Source of the DNA: Actinospineispora eucalypti
Lineage (GTDB): Bacteria > Actinomycetota > Actinomycetes > Mycobacteriales > Pseudonocardiaceae
Assembly (NCBI GenBank): GCA_014208095.1
Contig: JACHMT010000004.1
Location: 124,001-188,000, forward strand
Length of the DNA: 64,000 nucleotides
Direction of reading: 5' to 3'
Shown: piece by piece, positions 52,243-59,961 of the stretch
Layout of the letters: the number at the start of each line of letters is the position of its first letter
Position numbering within the stretch: the first letter of the stretch is position 1
The notes under the pieces: generated by a model
What the model was told of the DNA's origin: nothing
The model's database searches: none
The model's input: only the letters and a program-made list of their open reading frames with translations
Made by a program: the position numbers and the translations under genes

Positions 52243-52741
52243 CCTCGCCGGTGCGGGTGTCGGTGATGCCGATGCCGGCCACCTTGGCCCGGATGGGGGT
52301 TACCGGGTGCAGCTCGCGCAGCGCGTCCGGCAGCGTCTCCTCGGGGATCTCCCGGCTCAGCGCGCAGTGCGGCAGCCAGGAACCGGGCAGGTAGCGGCTG
52401 GACGGCTCGCGCACCCGGCCGGCCAGCGCGTCGTGCACGCTGACGTGGGCGGCGAGCAGTTCGGTGTCCGTGACCACGGCCAGCACCAGCCTCGGCTCGG
52501 CGGTGAGGATCGTGCCGAACACGGCGAACCACAGCTCGGGGAGCACGAGCAGGCGCAACTCGGTGGCCAGGTCGCCGCGCGCCTTCTTCGGGATCGAAGC
52601 GCCCCGGGCGAACCGCACCGAAGGTGCGTGCGCCGGTACCGGAACGCCGGCCAGCGCCAACCTGGCGCGCATTTCCATCACGCGCGCCGATGCGGCGTCA
52701 TCCAGGAAGAAGTCCAGCGCCTCCGCCACACCGGTGAGCAT
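52226..52741 (-). CDS. 2'-5' RNA ligase / 2H phosphoesterase-like protein
   Basis: This 171-aa protein resembles the actinobacterial '2'-5' RNA ligase family', which starts with a helical AEALDFFLDDAASARVMEMRARLALAGVP. The second His motif is clear (LPHCALSREI, near 125). The first appears degenerate (AHAPSVRFARG instead of HVSL), so catalysis by the usual His pair is doubtful. It is 11 bp downstream of mutY on the same strand. The biological role is unknown. Confidence 0.7.
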   Translation of the reverse strand: MLTGVAEALDFFLDDAASARVMEMRARLALAGVPVPAHAPSVRFARGASIPKKARGDLATELRLLVLPELWFAVFGTILTAEPRLVLAVVTDTELLAAHVSVHDALAGRVREPSSRYLPGSWLPHCALSREIPEETLPDALRELHPVTPIRAKVAGIGITDTRTGEVTRLR

Positions 52742-52752
52742 AGGGCGGTGGG

Positions 52753-53667
52753 TCAGGTCCGCGCCTCGGTGCCCCGCTCCCCGGGCAGCGCGAAGCTCGT
52801 GCCGTCCAGCTGCTCGACCAGGCCGTCGTCGAGCAGGGAGAGCAGGCAGCGGTCGCGCTGCGCGGCGTCCGACCACGCGGCGTCCAGCGCGGACCGGGGG
52901 ACCGGGCCGGGTGCCCCGCGCAACACGTCCAGCAGCCGGCCCCGGACCTGGCGGTCGGTGCCGGCGTAGCGCTGCGTCGGGCGGGCCGGCCCGGTGTACT
53001 CGGGCCGGCCGGCGCCCACCCAGGCGCAGTCGGCGTGCACCGGGCAGCCCGCGCAGCGCGGGCGGCTGGCCGTGCACAGCACCGCGCCCAGCTCCATCAG
53101 CGCCGCCGAGTAGCGCGCGGCCCTGCTCTGTGGCCCGTCGGGCAGCAGCCGTTCCGCGTCGGCCAGGTCGGCCGAGGTACGGGCCGGGCCGGCGTCGCCC
53201 GCCCCGTGGACCGCGCGCGCGATGACCCGCCGCACGTTGGTGTCCACCACCGCCGCCCGCCGGTGGTAGCCGAACGCGAGCACCGCGCGGGCGGTGTACG
53301 CGCCGACCCCGGGCAGCGCGAGCAGCTCGTCCAGCTCGCTGGGCACGCGGTCGCCGTGCGCGGTGGCGATCTCGGTGGCCGCCGCGTGCAGGCGCAGCGC
53401 CCGGCGCGGATAGCCCAGCTTGCCCCAGGCGCGCAGCACGTCGGCCTGGGGCGCGGCGGCCATCGCGGACGGGGTCGGCCACCGGGCCAGCCACTCGGCC
53501 CACACCGGGGCGACCCGGCCGACCGGCGTCTGTTGCAGCATGAACTCGCTCACCAGCACGCCCCACGGCGTGGTGTCCGGGCGACGCCACGGCAGATCAC
53601 GCGCATGGGCGTCGAACCAGGGGATCAGCACATCCGGGTCGACCACCTGCGTAGTGTGCCGACTCAC
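52753..53667 (-). CDS. mutY: A/G-specific adenine DNA glycosylase
   Basis: This 304-aa HhH-GPD glycosylase removes adenine mispaired with 8-oxoguanine. SEFMLQQTPVGRV holds the catalytic Glu, ALPGVGAYTARAVLAFGYHRRAAVVDTNVRRV holds the helix-hairpin-helix and catalytic Asp, and CTASRPRCAGCPVHADC gives the C-x6-C-x2-C-x5-C [4Fe-4S] site. The C-terminal MutT-like domain is short, as usual in actinobacteria. The start is GTG. Confidence 0.96.
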   Translation of the reverse strand: MSRHTTQVVDPDVLIPWFDAHARDLPWRRPDTTPWGVLVSEFMLQQTPVGRVAPVWAEWLARWPTPSAMAAAPQADVLRAWGKLGYPRRALRLHAAATEIATAHGDRVPSELDELLALPGVGAYTARAVLAFGYHRRAAVVDTNVRRVIARAVHGAGDAGPARTSADLADAERLLPDGPQSRAARYSAALMELGAVLCTASRPRCAGCPVHADCAWVGAGRPEYTGPARPTQRYAGTDRQVRGRLLDVLRGAPGPVPRSALDAAWSDAAQRDRCLLSLLDDGLVEQLDGTSFALPGERGTEART

Positions 53668-53785
53668 GGGGTGTGATCACGAATGGTGGTGGATGCCTCA
53701 CTTGGCTGAAGAAATCTCGGCGAGTTCGTGACGCGCCGTGCCGGGTTCCCCGAAAAACCCTCGATGTGAGGTTAACGTTCAGCCC

Positions 53786-55492
53786 ATGATCGAGCCAGAA
53801 GCCGCTGTGTACTGGCGTCGGCGGGCCGTTGCGGTCGGCGTCGTCGTCGGGCTCGTCCTGCTCGTGGTTTGGGCGGTGTCCGGGCCTAGTCAACAACCAC
53901 AGGAGTTCGGGCAGGCCGCGCGCGAGAAGCACACGGCCAGCTCGACCGAACTGTCCGAGGCGCCGAGCCCACCGGACGCGGCCACCGACGCCGCACCGGC
54001 GGCCGGTGAACCGGTCTCCTCGCCGTCGCTGTTGCCGCTGCCGCCCTCCAACTCGGCGCTGACCGCCAACTCGGCGCAGACCACCTCCAGCCAGGCGGCG
54101 CCGCGCGCGCTGCCCAACCCGGGTACGGGCACCCAGCCGGGCGCGGCCAACGCGCTCCCCGGCGCCCAGCCGGGCGTGGTTCCGGGCAACGCGGGTACGA
54201 CCCAGCCGGGCACCCAGGCGATGCCCGGCGCGACCCAGCCTGGAGCGACTCAGCCGGGAACGACCCAGCCGGGCGCGACTCAGCCTGGGGCGACCCAGCC
54301 TGGGGCGACCCAGCCGGGAACGACCCAGCCTGGGGCGACCCAGCCGCGGGCGCAGGCGATGCCGGGCGCGCTGTCGCCCTCCGAGAACGAGTGGATCCCG
54401 GAGCAGGGCCGGGTGAAGCCGGAGAAGCCGGCCAAGCCGAACGCCCCCGGCGGCACCAACAGCGAGGTCAACCCGGACAGCGCCAACCTGGCCGACCCGG
54501 CCAGCCTGCCCCGGTGCGCCGACAAGGACATGGGCCTGGTCGCGCAGGTCGACGAGGCCAGCTACCGGACGGGCCAGCGGCCGGTGTTCCGCCTGGTGAT
54601 CGCCAACCTCGGAAAGACCGCGTGTGCCCGTGATCTGGACCCCGGCCTGCAGGAGCTGGTGGTCAGCAGCACCGGCGGCAGCCGGGTGTGGAGCAGCAAC
54701 GACTGCTTCCCGGAGCGGAAGTCCGACCTGCGCGCGCTGATGCCGGGCAAGACCGTGCAGTTCCCGGTCAGCTGGTCGGCCCGCGGTTCGGCGCCGGGCT
54801 GCGCGGCCAACCGGTCCGAGGTGCCGGCGGGCAGCTACCAGGTGATCGGCAAGCTGGGCGCGCTGACCAGTTCCCCGGCCCGGTTCACCATCGCGGACGG
54901 CGCGCAGCAGCGTCCCGGCCAGACCAACCCCGCCGGTCAGACGCAGCCGGGCCAGACCAGCCCGACGGGCCAGACCAGCCCGACGGGCCAGACCAGCCCG
55001 ACGGGCCAGACCAGTCAGACGGGTCAGCCGGGCCAGACCAGCCCGACAGGCCAGACCGGCCAGACCAGTCAAACGGGCCAGACCAGCCAGACGGGCCAGA
55101 CCCTGCCGGGCCAGACCAATCAGACCGGCCAGACGGGTCAGTCGAACCAGACCCGGCAGCTGCCCCAGCAGCACCGCCCGCACACCCAGGTGCAACCGCT
55201 GCCGGCGCCGTCCCAGCAGACCCAGCAACAGACCCAGCGCCAGCCGGGCCAGGTGCAGCCGTTGCCCGCGCCGTCCCAGCAGACCCAGCAGCGGCAGCAG
55301 ACCCAGCCGCAGCAGGCCCCGGCGCAGGCCCAGCCCCGGCAGAACCTGCCGGGTCAGAGTCAGACCGGTCAGAGCCAGACCGGTCAGTCGCAACCGCAGG
55401 CCCAGCCCCGCCAGCAGGGCTCGCCTACATCCCTAACGCCCGCATCGCCGGTTGTAGACGGTCGACCTCAAGCACCTGGATCGCAGCCTTAG
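53786..55492 (+). CDS. Membrane-anchored protein with TQPGA and GQTSPT repeat tracts
   Basis: This 568-aa protein starts at ATG 53786. One membrane helix (RAVAVGVVVGLVLLVVWAV, about 13-31) is followed by an extracytoplasmic low-complexity region with eight ATQPG units. A folded beta-sandwich-like domain of about 150 residues then follows, containing four Cys (LPRCADKD, KTACARD, NDCFPER, APGCAAN). A Gln/Pro/Gly/Thr tail of roughly 190 residues completes it. The folded part fits the conserved membrane protein remembered at this position in M. tuberculosis (Rv3587c). The last 68 nt overlap the 3' end of radA, so the final 22 residues look like accidental read-through. Confidence 0.8.
   Translation: MIEPEAAVYWRRRAVAVGVVVGLVLLVVWAVSGPSQQPQEFGQAAREKHTASSTELSEAPSPPDAATDAAPAAGEPVSSPSLLPLPPSNSALTANSAQTTSSQAAPRALPNPGTGTQPGAANALPGAQPGVVPGNAGTTQPGTQAMPGATQPGATQPGTTQPGATQPGATQPGATQPGTTQPGATQPRAQAMPGALSPSENEWIPEQGRVKPEKPAKPNAPGGTNSEVNPDSANLADPASLPRCADKDMGLVAQVDEASYRTGQRPVFRLVIANLGKTACARDLDPGLQELVVSSTGGSRVWSSNDCFPERKSDLRALMPGKTVQFPVSWSARGSAPGCAANRSEVPAGSYQVIGKLGALTSSPARFTIADGAQQRPGQTNPAGQTQPGQTSPTGQTSPTGQTSPTGQTSQTGQPGQTSPTGQTGQTSQTGQTSQTGQTLPGQTNQTGQTGQSNQTRQLPQQHRPHTQVQPLPAPSQQTQQQTQRQPGQVQPLPAPSQQTQQRQQTQPQQAPAQAQPRQNLPGQSQTGQSQTGQSQPQAQPRQQGSPTSLTPASPVVDGRPQAPGSQP
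54230..54349 (+). repeat. 15-bp coding minisatellite (ATQPG)8
   Basis: Eight tandem 15-bp units of the type GCGACCCAGCCTGGG encode ATQPG or TTQPG in frame. Third-position differences between units show that they are not all recent copies. Confidence 0.85.
54948..55130 (+). repeat. Coding repeat tract (GQTSPT/GQTSQT)n
   Basis: Repeats of 9 to 18 bp with core GGCCAGACCAGCCCGACG encode runs of GQT, GQTSPT and GQTSQT. Three units are identical in a row (54960-55010), which suggests recent slippage. Confidence 0.8.
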
Positions 55493-56822
55493 TCGCCGCG
55501 TCCAGTTCGGACCCGGCGGGCACGACGGCCCGGGTGAACCCCAGGCGCGCGGCCTCGGCGAGCCGGCGTACCACTCCGGTGGTGCGCCGGACCTCGCCGG
55601 TCAGCCCGATCTCGCCGACCACGACCAACCCGCCCGGCAGCGGTTTCTCCCGCTTGGCGGAGGCGACGGCGAGCGCGATGGCCAGGTCGGCCGCCGGTTC
55701 GGTGATCTTCATGCCACCCACGGTCGCGGTGTAGACCTCGGCGTCGTACAGCTTCACGTTGGCCAGTCGCTCCAGCACGGCGAGCACCATGGCCACCCGC
55801 GAGGAGTCCAGCCCGGAAACCGCGCGCCGGGGCGAGGGGATGTCCTTGCCGGCCACCAGCGCCTGTACCTCGGTGAGCAGGGGCCGCTTGCCCTCCACGG
55901 TCACCGTGATCGCCGTCCCGGCGGCCGGCGGACCGTCATGCGAGGCGCGGAACAGCCCGGACGGGTCGGCCACGCCGACGATGCCGTCGTCGCGCAGCTC
56001 GAAGCAGCCCACCTCGTCGGCCGGGCCGAACCGGTTCTTTATGCCGCGCAGCAGGCGCAGCGTGGAGTGCCGGTCGCCCTCGAACTGCAGCACCACGTCC
56101 ACCAGGTGCTCCAGCACCCGGGGGCCGGCCACCGAGCCGTCCTTGGTCACATGCCCGACCAGGATCACCGGCAGCCCGCGCGACTTGGCCAGCGCGGTCA
56201 GCGCGACGGTCACCGCGCGCACCTGGGTGACCCCGCCGGGCGAGCCGTCCACCTCGGCCGAGGAGACCGTCTGCACCGAGTCGACCACGAGCAGCTTGGG
56301 GCGAAGCGCGTCCAGGTGGCCGACGATCGCGCCGAGCTCCGACTCGGCGGCCAGGTACAGCTGGTCGTGCACCGCGCCGGTGCGTTCCGCGCGCAGGCGC
56401 ACCTGTCCGGCCGACTCCTCGCCGGTGGCGTAGAGGACCGGTGCGGAGTCGGTGCCGTTGCGGGCCGACGCGGCGGCGGCCCGCGCGGCCACCTCGAGCA
56501 GCAGCGTCGACTTGCCGGCCCCCGGCTCACCGGCCAGCAGCACCACCGCCCCGGGCACCAGGCCGCCGCCCAGCACCCGGTCCAGCTCGGCCACCCCGGT
56601 GGGCCGGGCGCGCGCGGAATCCAGCTCGACGGCGGCGATCGGCCGGGCCGGCGTGGCCGGAGCCCCGGCCGCCACCACCCGCCGCCCGCCGACCTTCACG
56701 ACGCCGGCCGACGGGGCTTCCTCGATCGTTCCCCAGCTCTGGCACTTCGGGCAGCGGCCGACCCACCTGGCCACCTGGTGGCCGCAGTCGGCGCACCGGT
56801 GGGTCGCGCTGGCGCGGCTCAG
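55425..56822 (-). CDS. radA: DNA repair protein RadA (Sms)
   Basis: RadA is a RecA-like branch-migration ATPase acting in recombinational repair. Visible are the zinc finger RCADCGHQVARWVGRCPKC (CxxC...CxxC), Walker A GEPGAGKST, the RadA motif KNRFG (RGIKNRFGPADEVG) and the C-terminal Lon-protease-like domain with GEIGLTGEVR. The GTG at 56774 would delete half of the zinc finger. No ATG, GTG or TTG lies further upstream in frame, but CTG at 56820-56822 gives SRASATHRCADC, the expected N-terminus. I use that start (465 aa). disA, which normally follows radA, is absent. Confidence 0.9.
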   Translation of the reverse strand: MSRASATHRCADCGHQVARWVGRCPKCQSWGTIEEAPSAGVVKVGGRRVVAAGAPATPARPIAAVELDSARARPTGVAELDRVLGGGLVPGAVVLLAGEPGAGKSTLLLEVAARAAAASARNGTDSAPVLYATGEESAGQVRLRAERTGAVHDQLYLAAESELGAIVGHLDALRPKLLVVDSVQTVSSAEVDGSPGGVTQVRAVTVALTALAKSRGLPVILVGHVTKDGSVAGPRVLEHLVDVVLQFEGDRHSTLRLLRGIKNRFGPADEVGCFELRDDGIVGVADPSGLFRASHDGPPAAGTAITVTVEGKRPLLTEVQALVAGKDIPSPRRAVSGLDSSRVAMVLAVLERLANVKLYDAEVYTATVGGMKITEPAADLAIALAVASAKREKPLPGGLVVVGEIGLTGEVRRTTGVVRRLAEAARLGFTRAVVPAGSELDAATKAAIQVLEVDRLQPAMRALGM

Positions 56823-56829
56823 CGGGGCG

Positions 56830-57399
56830 CTACTTCCGCTCGGCCAGCGCGCCGGTGGGGTACCCGACGGGCAGGTTGGCGGTCAGCGCGCCGGCCTTCT
56901 TGAAGGTGAATGTGACCGGGTAGTTCAGGCCCGGCTTGATCGGCTGGTTGAGGCCGACCAGTTGGACGCTGATGGTCCGGTCGGCCAGCGAGTGCGCGTC
57001 GGCCTGGGCGTCGTCGTTGCCCACTTGCACCAGGCGCCCGCCGGCGATAACCGCCTCGCCCTCGATCTTGGCGGAGGCGGCCACCGGGCTGCTCACCGAG
57101 ACCAGCGTGTCCTCGGTGTCGCCGACGTTGACCAACGCCAGGTTCAGCTCGGCGGTCTGCCCGGCGAGGTACACCTGCCCGCTGTTGCCCTGGCCGGCGA
57201 ACGCGATCGAGGCGTCCCGCACGGTGATGTCGCCGATCCGGCCGGAGTAGCCGTTCACGGCGGAGGCCTGCTGCGCGGTCTGGGTCAGTGCGCCGGCCCC
57301 GCAGCCGCTCACCGCCGTCAGCAGCCCGAGCCCGGCCGCGACCGACACGGCCAAGACGGGACGGCGGAGTCTGGCCCTGGTGGCGAGGAGTGGCTTCAC
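56830..57399 (-). CDS. LpqE-like lipoprotein
   Basis: This 189-aa secreted lipoprotein has a signal peptide RPVLAVSVAAGLGLLTAVSGC with Cys33 as the lipidated residue. The mature part is a beta-sandwich (NGYSGRIGDITVRDASIAF; LNLALVNVGDTEDTLVSV; PVTFTFKKAGALTANLPVG) like LpqE/PCuAC-type proteins. The Met/His copper motif of PCuAC chaperones is not obvious, so copper binding is not claimed. The position between radA and carD fits the M. tuberculosis order. The start is GTG. RadA begins 7 bp downstream. Confidence 0.82.
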   Translation of the reverse strand: MKPLLATRARLRRPVLAVSVAAGLGLLTAVSGCGAGALTQTAQQASAVNGYSGRIGDITVRDASIAFAGQGNSGQVYLAGQTAELNLALVNVGDTEDTLVSVSSPVAASAKIEGEAVIAGGRLVQVGNDDAQADAHSLADRTISVQLVGLNQPIKPGLNYPVTFTFKKAGALTANLPVGYPTGALAERK

Positions 57400-57640
57400 G
57401 GCTGGCGAGTCCTTTCCCGGCTACTGGATAGATCAAGTCCTAGGCGGATGACCTGGGCGAAGCCTAACCTCGGTGCCTCCGGGGGGCGCACCTCGGCACC
57501 CGCGATGTTGGTAACACACCCTTCGCGAGCACGATCTTGAACCGATGTCAACCCTTTGACCTGCGAGGACGAGGCATGCCGGTGCGCCGCCCGCAATGCC
57601 GGCGTGTTAACCTTGAAGCAGCGAAAGGGGCAGAGGACAT

Positions 57641-58129
57641 ATGGTTTTCAAGGTCGGAGAGACCGTCGTCTACCCGCACCACGGTGCCGCGCTCATCGAG
57701 GCCATCGAGACACGGACGATCAAGGGCGAGGAGAAACAGTACCTCGTCCTCAAGGTCGCCCAGGGAGACCTGACCGTTCGCGTTCCCGCGGATAACGCCG
57801 AGTTCGTCGGCGTCCGCGACGTGGTTGGTCAGGAGGGCCTGGACCGGGTCTTCGACGTGCTCCGGGCACCGCATACGGAGGAGCCGACCAACTGGTCTCG
57901 GCGCTACAAGGCAAACCTGGAAAAGCTCGCCTCGGGCGATGTGAACAAGGTCGCGGAGGTGGTGCGCGACCTGTGGCGGCGGGAGAAGGACCGCGGCCTC
58001 TCCGCCGGTGAGAAGCGGATGCTGGCCAAGGCCCGCCAGATCCTGGTCAGTGAGTTGGCTCTGGCCGAGGGTACGGACGAGGAGAAGGCCGAGCTGTTGC
58101 TCGACGAGGTGCTGGCCACCGCGTCCTAA
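57641..58129 (+). CDS. carD: CarD transcription factor
   Basis: This 162-aa protein binds RNA polymerase beta and stabilises open promoter complexes, controlling rRNA and many housekeeping genes. The N-terminal Tudor-like RNAP-interaction domain reads FKVGETVVYPHHGAALIEAI. The helical C-terminal domain contains ANLEKLASGDVNKVAEVVRDLWRREKDRGLSAGEKRML, including the Trp that wedges the transcription bubble. GTG of ispD starts immediately after the carD TAA. Confidence 0.97.
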   Translation: MVFKVGETVVYPHHGAALIEAIETRTIKGEEKQYLVLKVAQGDLTVRVPADNAEFVGVRDVVGQEGLDRVFDVLRAPHTEEPTNWSRRYKANLEKLASGDVNKVAEVVRDLWRREKDRGLSAGEKRMLAKARQILVSELALAEGTDEEKAELLLDEVLATAS

Positions 58130-59038
58130 GTGAGCGTGCTGGCGCTTGTGCCGGCCACTGGCTCTGTCGATTCCGGCGGCCGGGCGGGAGATTCCGGCCC
58201 CGGGGTGACGGACGTGCTGCGTCCGCTCGGTGGAGTGCCGCTGTTGGTGCGCACGGTGCGAGGCCTGCTCGACTCGGGTGTGGTTGACGGTGTGCTGGTT
58301 GCGGTGCCGTCGGTCGAACTCGATGCCGTGCGCACGTTGTTCGGTGCGGTGCTCGGGCGACCGGGCGGGCGCAAAGCCGCGGTCGAGGTGATCGGTTGCC
58401 CGGCGGACGGTGTTTCCGTCGGGCGCCAAACCGGGCGCCCGACCGGGGTGGTCGGTTCCGTCGACAGTGTGTCCGCCGAACGCCAAACTGGGCGTCCGGC
58501 CAGCCCGGTCGGCTACGCCGACAGTGTGTCCGCCGAACGCCAAACTGGGCGTCCGGCCAGCCCGGTCGGCGTAGCCGACCGGGTTTCGGCGTTGTCCGCC
58601 GCGCTCTGGCGCGGCCTGGAACGCCACCCGGACACCCGGATCGTGCTGGTGCACGACGCGGCGCGGGCGCTCACCCCACCTTCGTTGATCCGCGCGATGG
58701 TGGAGGCGGTCGGCGACGGGACGGGCTGCAAGGCGGTCGTTCCGGTGCTGCCGGTCGCGGACACCGTCAAACGGGCCGCCGGCTCGGAGAACCGGGTGAT
58801 CGGCACCGTGGACCGGTCGTCACTGCGCACCGCGCAGACCCCGGCCGCATTCCACCGGGAGCTCCTGGAGCGGGCGCTCGCCTCGGCGGCCACCGAGCCG
58901 GTTTCCCCCCGGCGGGGCGAGGTCTGGCTGGTGGAGCGGCTGGGCGAGAAGGTCCGTGCCGTCCCCGGTGACCCGCTGGCCTTCCACATCGGCAGCACCT
59001 GGGACCTGCGCATCGCCAGCCTGCTGGCGGACGCGTGA
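58130..59038 (+). CDS. ispD: IspD-like protein with repeat insertion and altered active site
   Basis: Position and most of the fold (LLDSGVVDGVLVAVP; VLVHDAARALTPPSLI; VVPVLPVADTVK; GTVDRSSLRTAQTPAAF) identify 2-C-methyl-D-erythritol 4-phosphate cytidylyltransferase of the MEP pathway. It differs strongly from working enzymes. The N-terminal nucleotide loop reads VPATGSVDSGGRAG with no PK pair. The Lys of GDPLAFK is His286. The TDD/LVE region is rewritten. Residues 93-149 are three 19-aa repeats, giving 302 aa instead of about 230. It may be weakly active or a relic. It lies between carD and ispF. Confidence 0.85.
   Translation: MSVLALVPATGSVDSGGRAGDSGPGVTDVLRPLGGVPLLVRTVRGLLDSGVVDGVLVAVPSVELDAVRTLFGAVLGRPGGRKAAVEVIGCPADGVSVGRQTGRPTGVVGSVDSVSAERQTGRPASPVGYADSVSAERQTGRPASPVGVADRVSALSAALWRGLERHPDTRIVLVHDAARALTPPSLIRAMVEAVGDGTGCKAVVPVLPVADTVKRAAGSENRVIGTVDRSSLRTAQTPAAFHRELLERALASAATEPVSPRRGEVWLVERLGEKVRAVPGDPLAFHIGSTWDLRIASLLADA
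58406..58576 (+). repeat. Three tandem 57-bp in-frame repeats inside ispD
   Basis: Units at 58406-58462 (degenerate), 58463-58519 and 58520-58576 start GACAGTGTGTCCGCCGAACG and encode DSVSAERQTGRPASPVGYA-like 19-mers. Units two and three are almost identical at DNA level, so the second duplication is recent. Confidence 0.92.
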
Positions 59039-59499
59039 GGGTCGGCATCGGCACGGACGTGCACCCGATTCAACCTGGCCGGGAGTGCTGGCTGGCCGGG
59101 CTGCACTGGCCGGGAGTGGACGGCTGCGCCGGCCACTCCGACGGTGACGTCGCCGCGCACGCACTGTGCGACGCGCTGCTCTCCGCCGCCGGGCTGGGCG
59201 ACCTCGGCGCGGTCTTCGGCACCGGCGACCCCCGCTGGGCCGGCGCGCACGGCCCCGCGTTCCTGGCACACACCCGCGAGCTGCTCGCCCAGGCCGGCTG
59301 GACGGTGGCCAACGCGGCCGTCCAGGTGATCGGCAACGCCCCCCGGATCGGCCCGCGCCGGGCGGAGGCGCAGGAAGTGCTCTCGGCGGCGGTCGATGGG
59401 TTTGTCTCGGTGAGTGGAACCACCACGGACGGGCTGGGCCTGACGGGGCGGGGCGAAGGCATCGCCGCCGTGGCCACCGCATTGTTGCTCGCCGGGTAG
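59035..59499 (+). CDS. ispF: 2-C-methyl-D-erythritol 2,4-cyclodiphosphate synthase
   Basis: This 154-aa enzyme makes the cyclic diphosphate of the MEP isoprenoid pathway. Zinc ligands Asp and His in GIGTDVHPI and His in GCAGHSDGDVAAHAL are present, as is TTTDGLGLTGRGEG near the C-terminus. Unlike the preceding IspD, nothing is missing. The GTG start overlaps the ispD stop (GTGA). Confidence 0.96.
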   Translation: MRVGIGTDVHPIQPGRECWLAGLHWPGVDGCAGHSDGDVAAHALCDALLSAAGLGDLGAVFGTGDPRWAGAHGPAFLAHTRELLAQAGWTVANAAVQVIGNAPRIGPRRAEAQEVLSAAVDGFVSVSGTTTDGLGLTGRGEGIAAVATALLLAG

Positions 59500-59503
59500 T
59501 TTT

Positions 59504-59900
59504 CGGCGGTCGGTTGGGGTTCGGGGCTGGTTCTAAAGCAGGCTTGGACGGCGCGGCTTGGGTCGGTCTGCCGCGGCTCGGGCTTCGCCCGTTGCGTTGT
59601 GGGCCGGCCCGCCGGTACCGACTACGTAGGGTGACGATTCGGAGGGTTCCGCGCGGGCTGGCGGCCGGCCCGGTTCATCGAGAGCGACACCAGTCGCCTT
59701 CGATCTTGGTGAAAACCCGACTGGTGTAGCTCTCGACGAGCGAAGTCCCGCAAAGCCGCTTACCAGCGGCTACGGTGCGTGACAAAACGCGCGGCGCCCC
59801 ACGCAAAACGCAAGGGGCCAAGCCTGAGCCGCGGCAGACCAACCCCAGCCGCGCCGTCCAAGCCTGCTTTAGAACCAGCCCCGAACCCCAACCGGCGGCC
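59504..59900. repeat. Foldback element copy D (same outer arms, different inner stem)
   Basis: The outer arms at about 59504-59597 and 59806-59900 are long and nearly perfect complements (CTTGGACGGCGCGG core, TTCTAAAGCAGG outside). The inner stem is 59678-59696 (TCGAGAGCGACACCAGTCG) with 59718-59736 and is unrelated to the TGATCG stem of copies A-C. The element fills most of the 462-bp gap between ispF and cysS; no gene is seen in the gap. Confidence 0.88.
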
Positions 59901-59961
59901 GCCAGCCGGGGAGATGCAGGTCGCGAGCCGGGGCGATGGCGCGATCCGTATCATTGAAACG

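Noticed and set aside
59779..59961. N-terminal extension of cysS (61 codons)
   Set aside because: It is translated from the right arm of foldback copy D, and CysS proteins start at the position of GTG 59962.
59504..59961. T-box or amino-acid riboswitch in the cysS leader
   Set aside because: No T-box sequence or specifier-loop arrangement was found; the structure is explained by the foldback element shared with unrelated genes.
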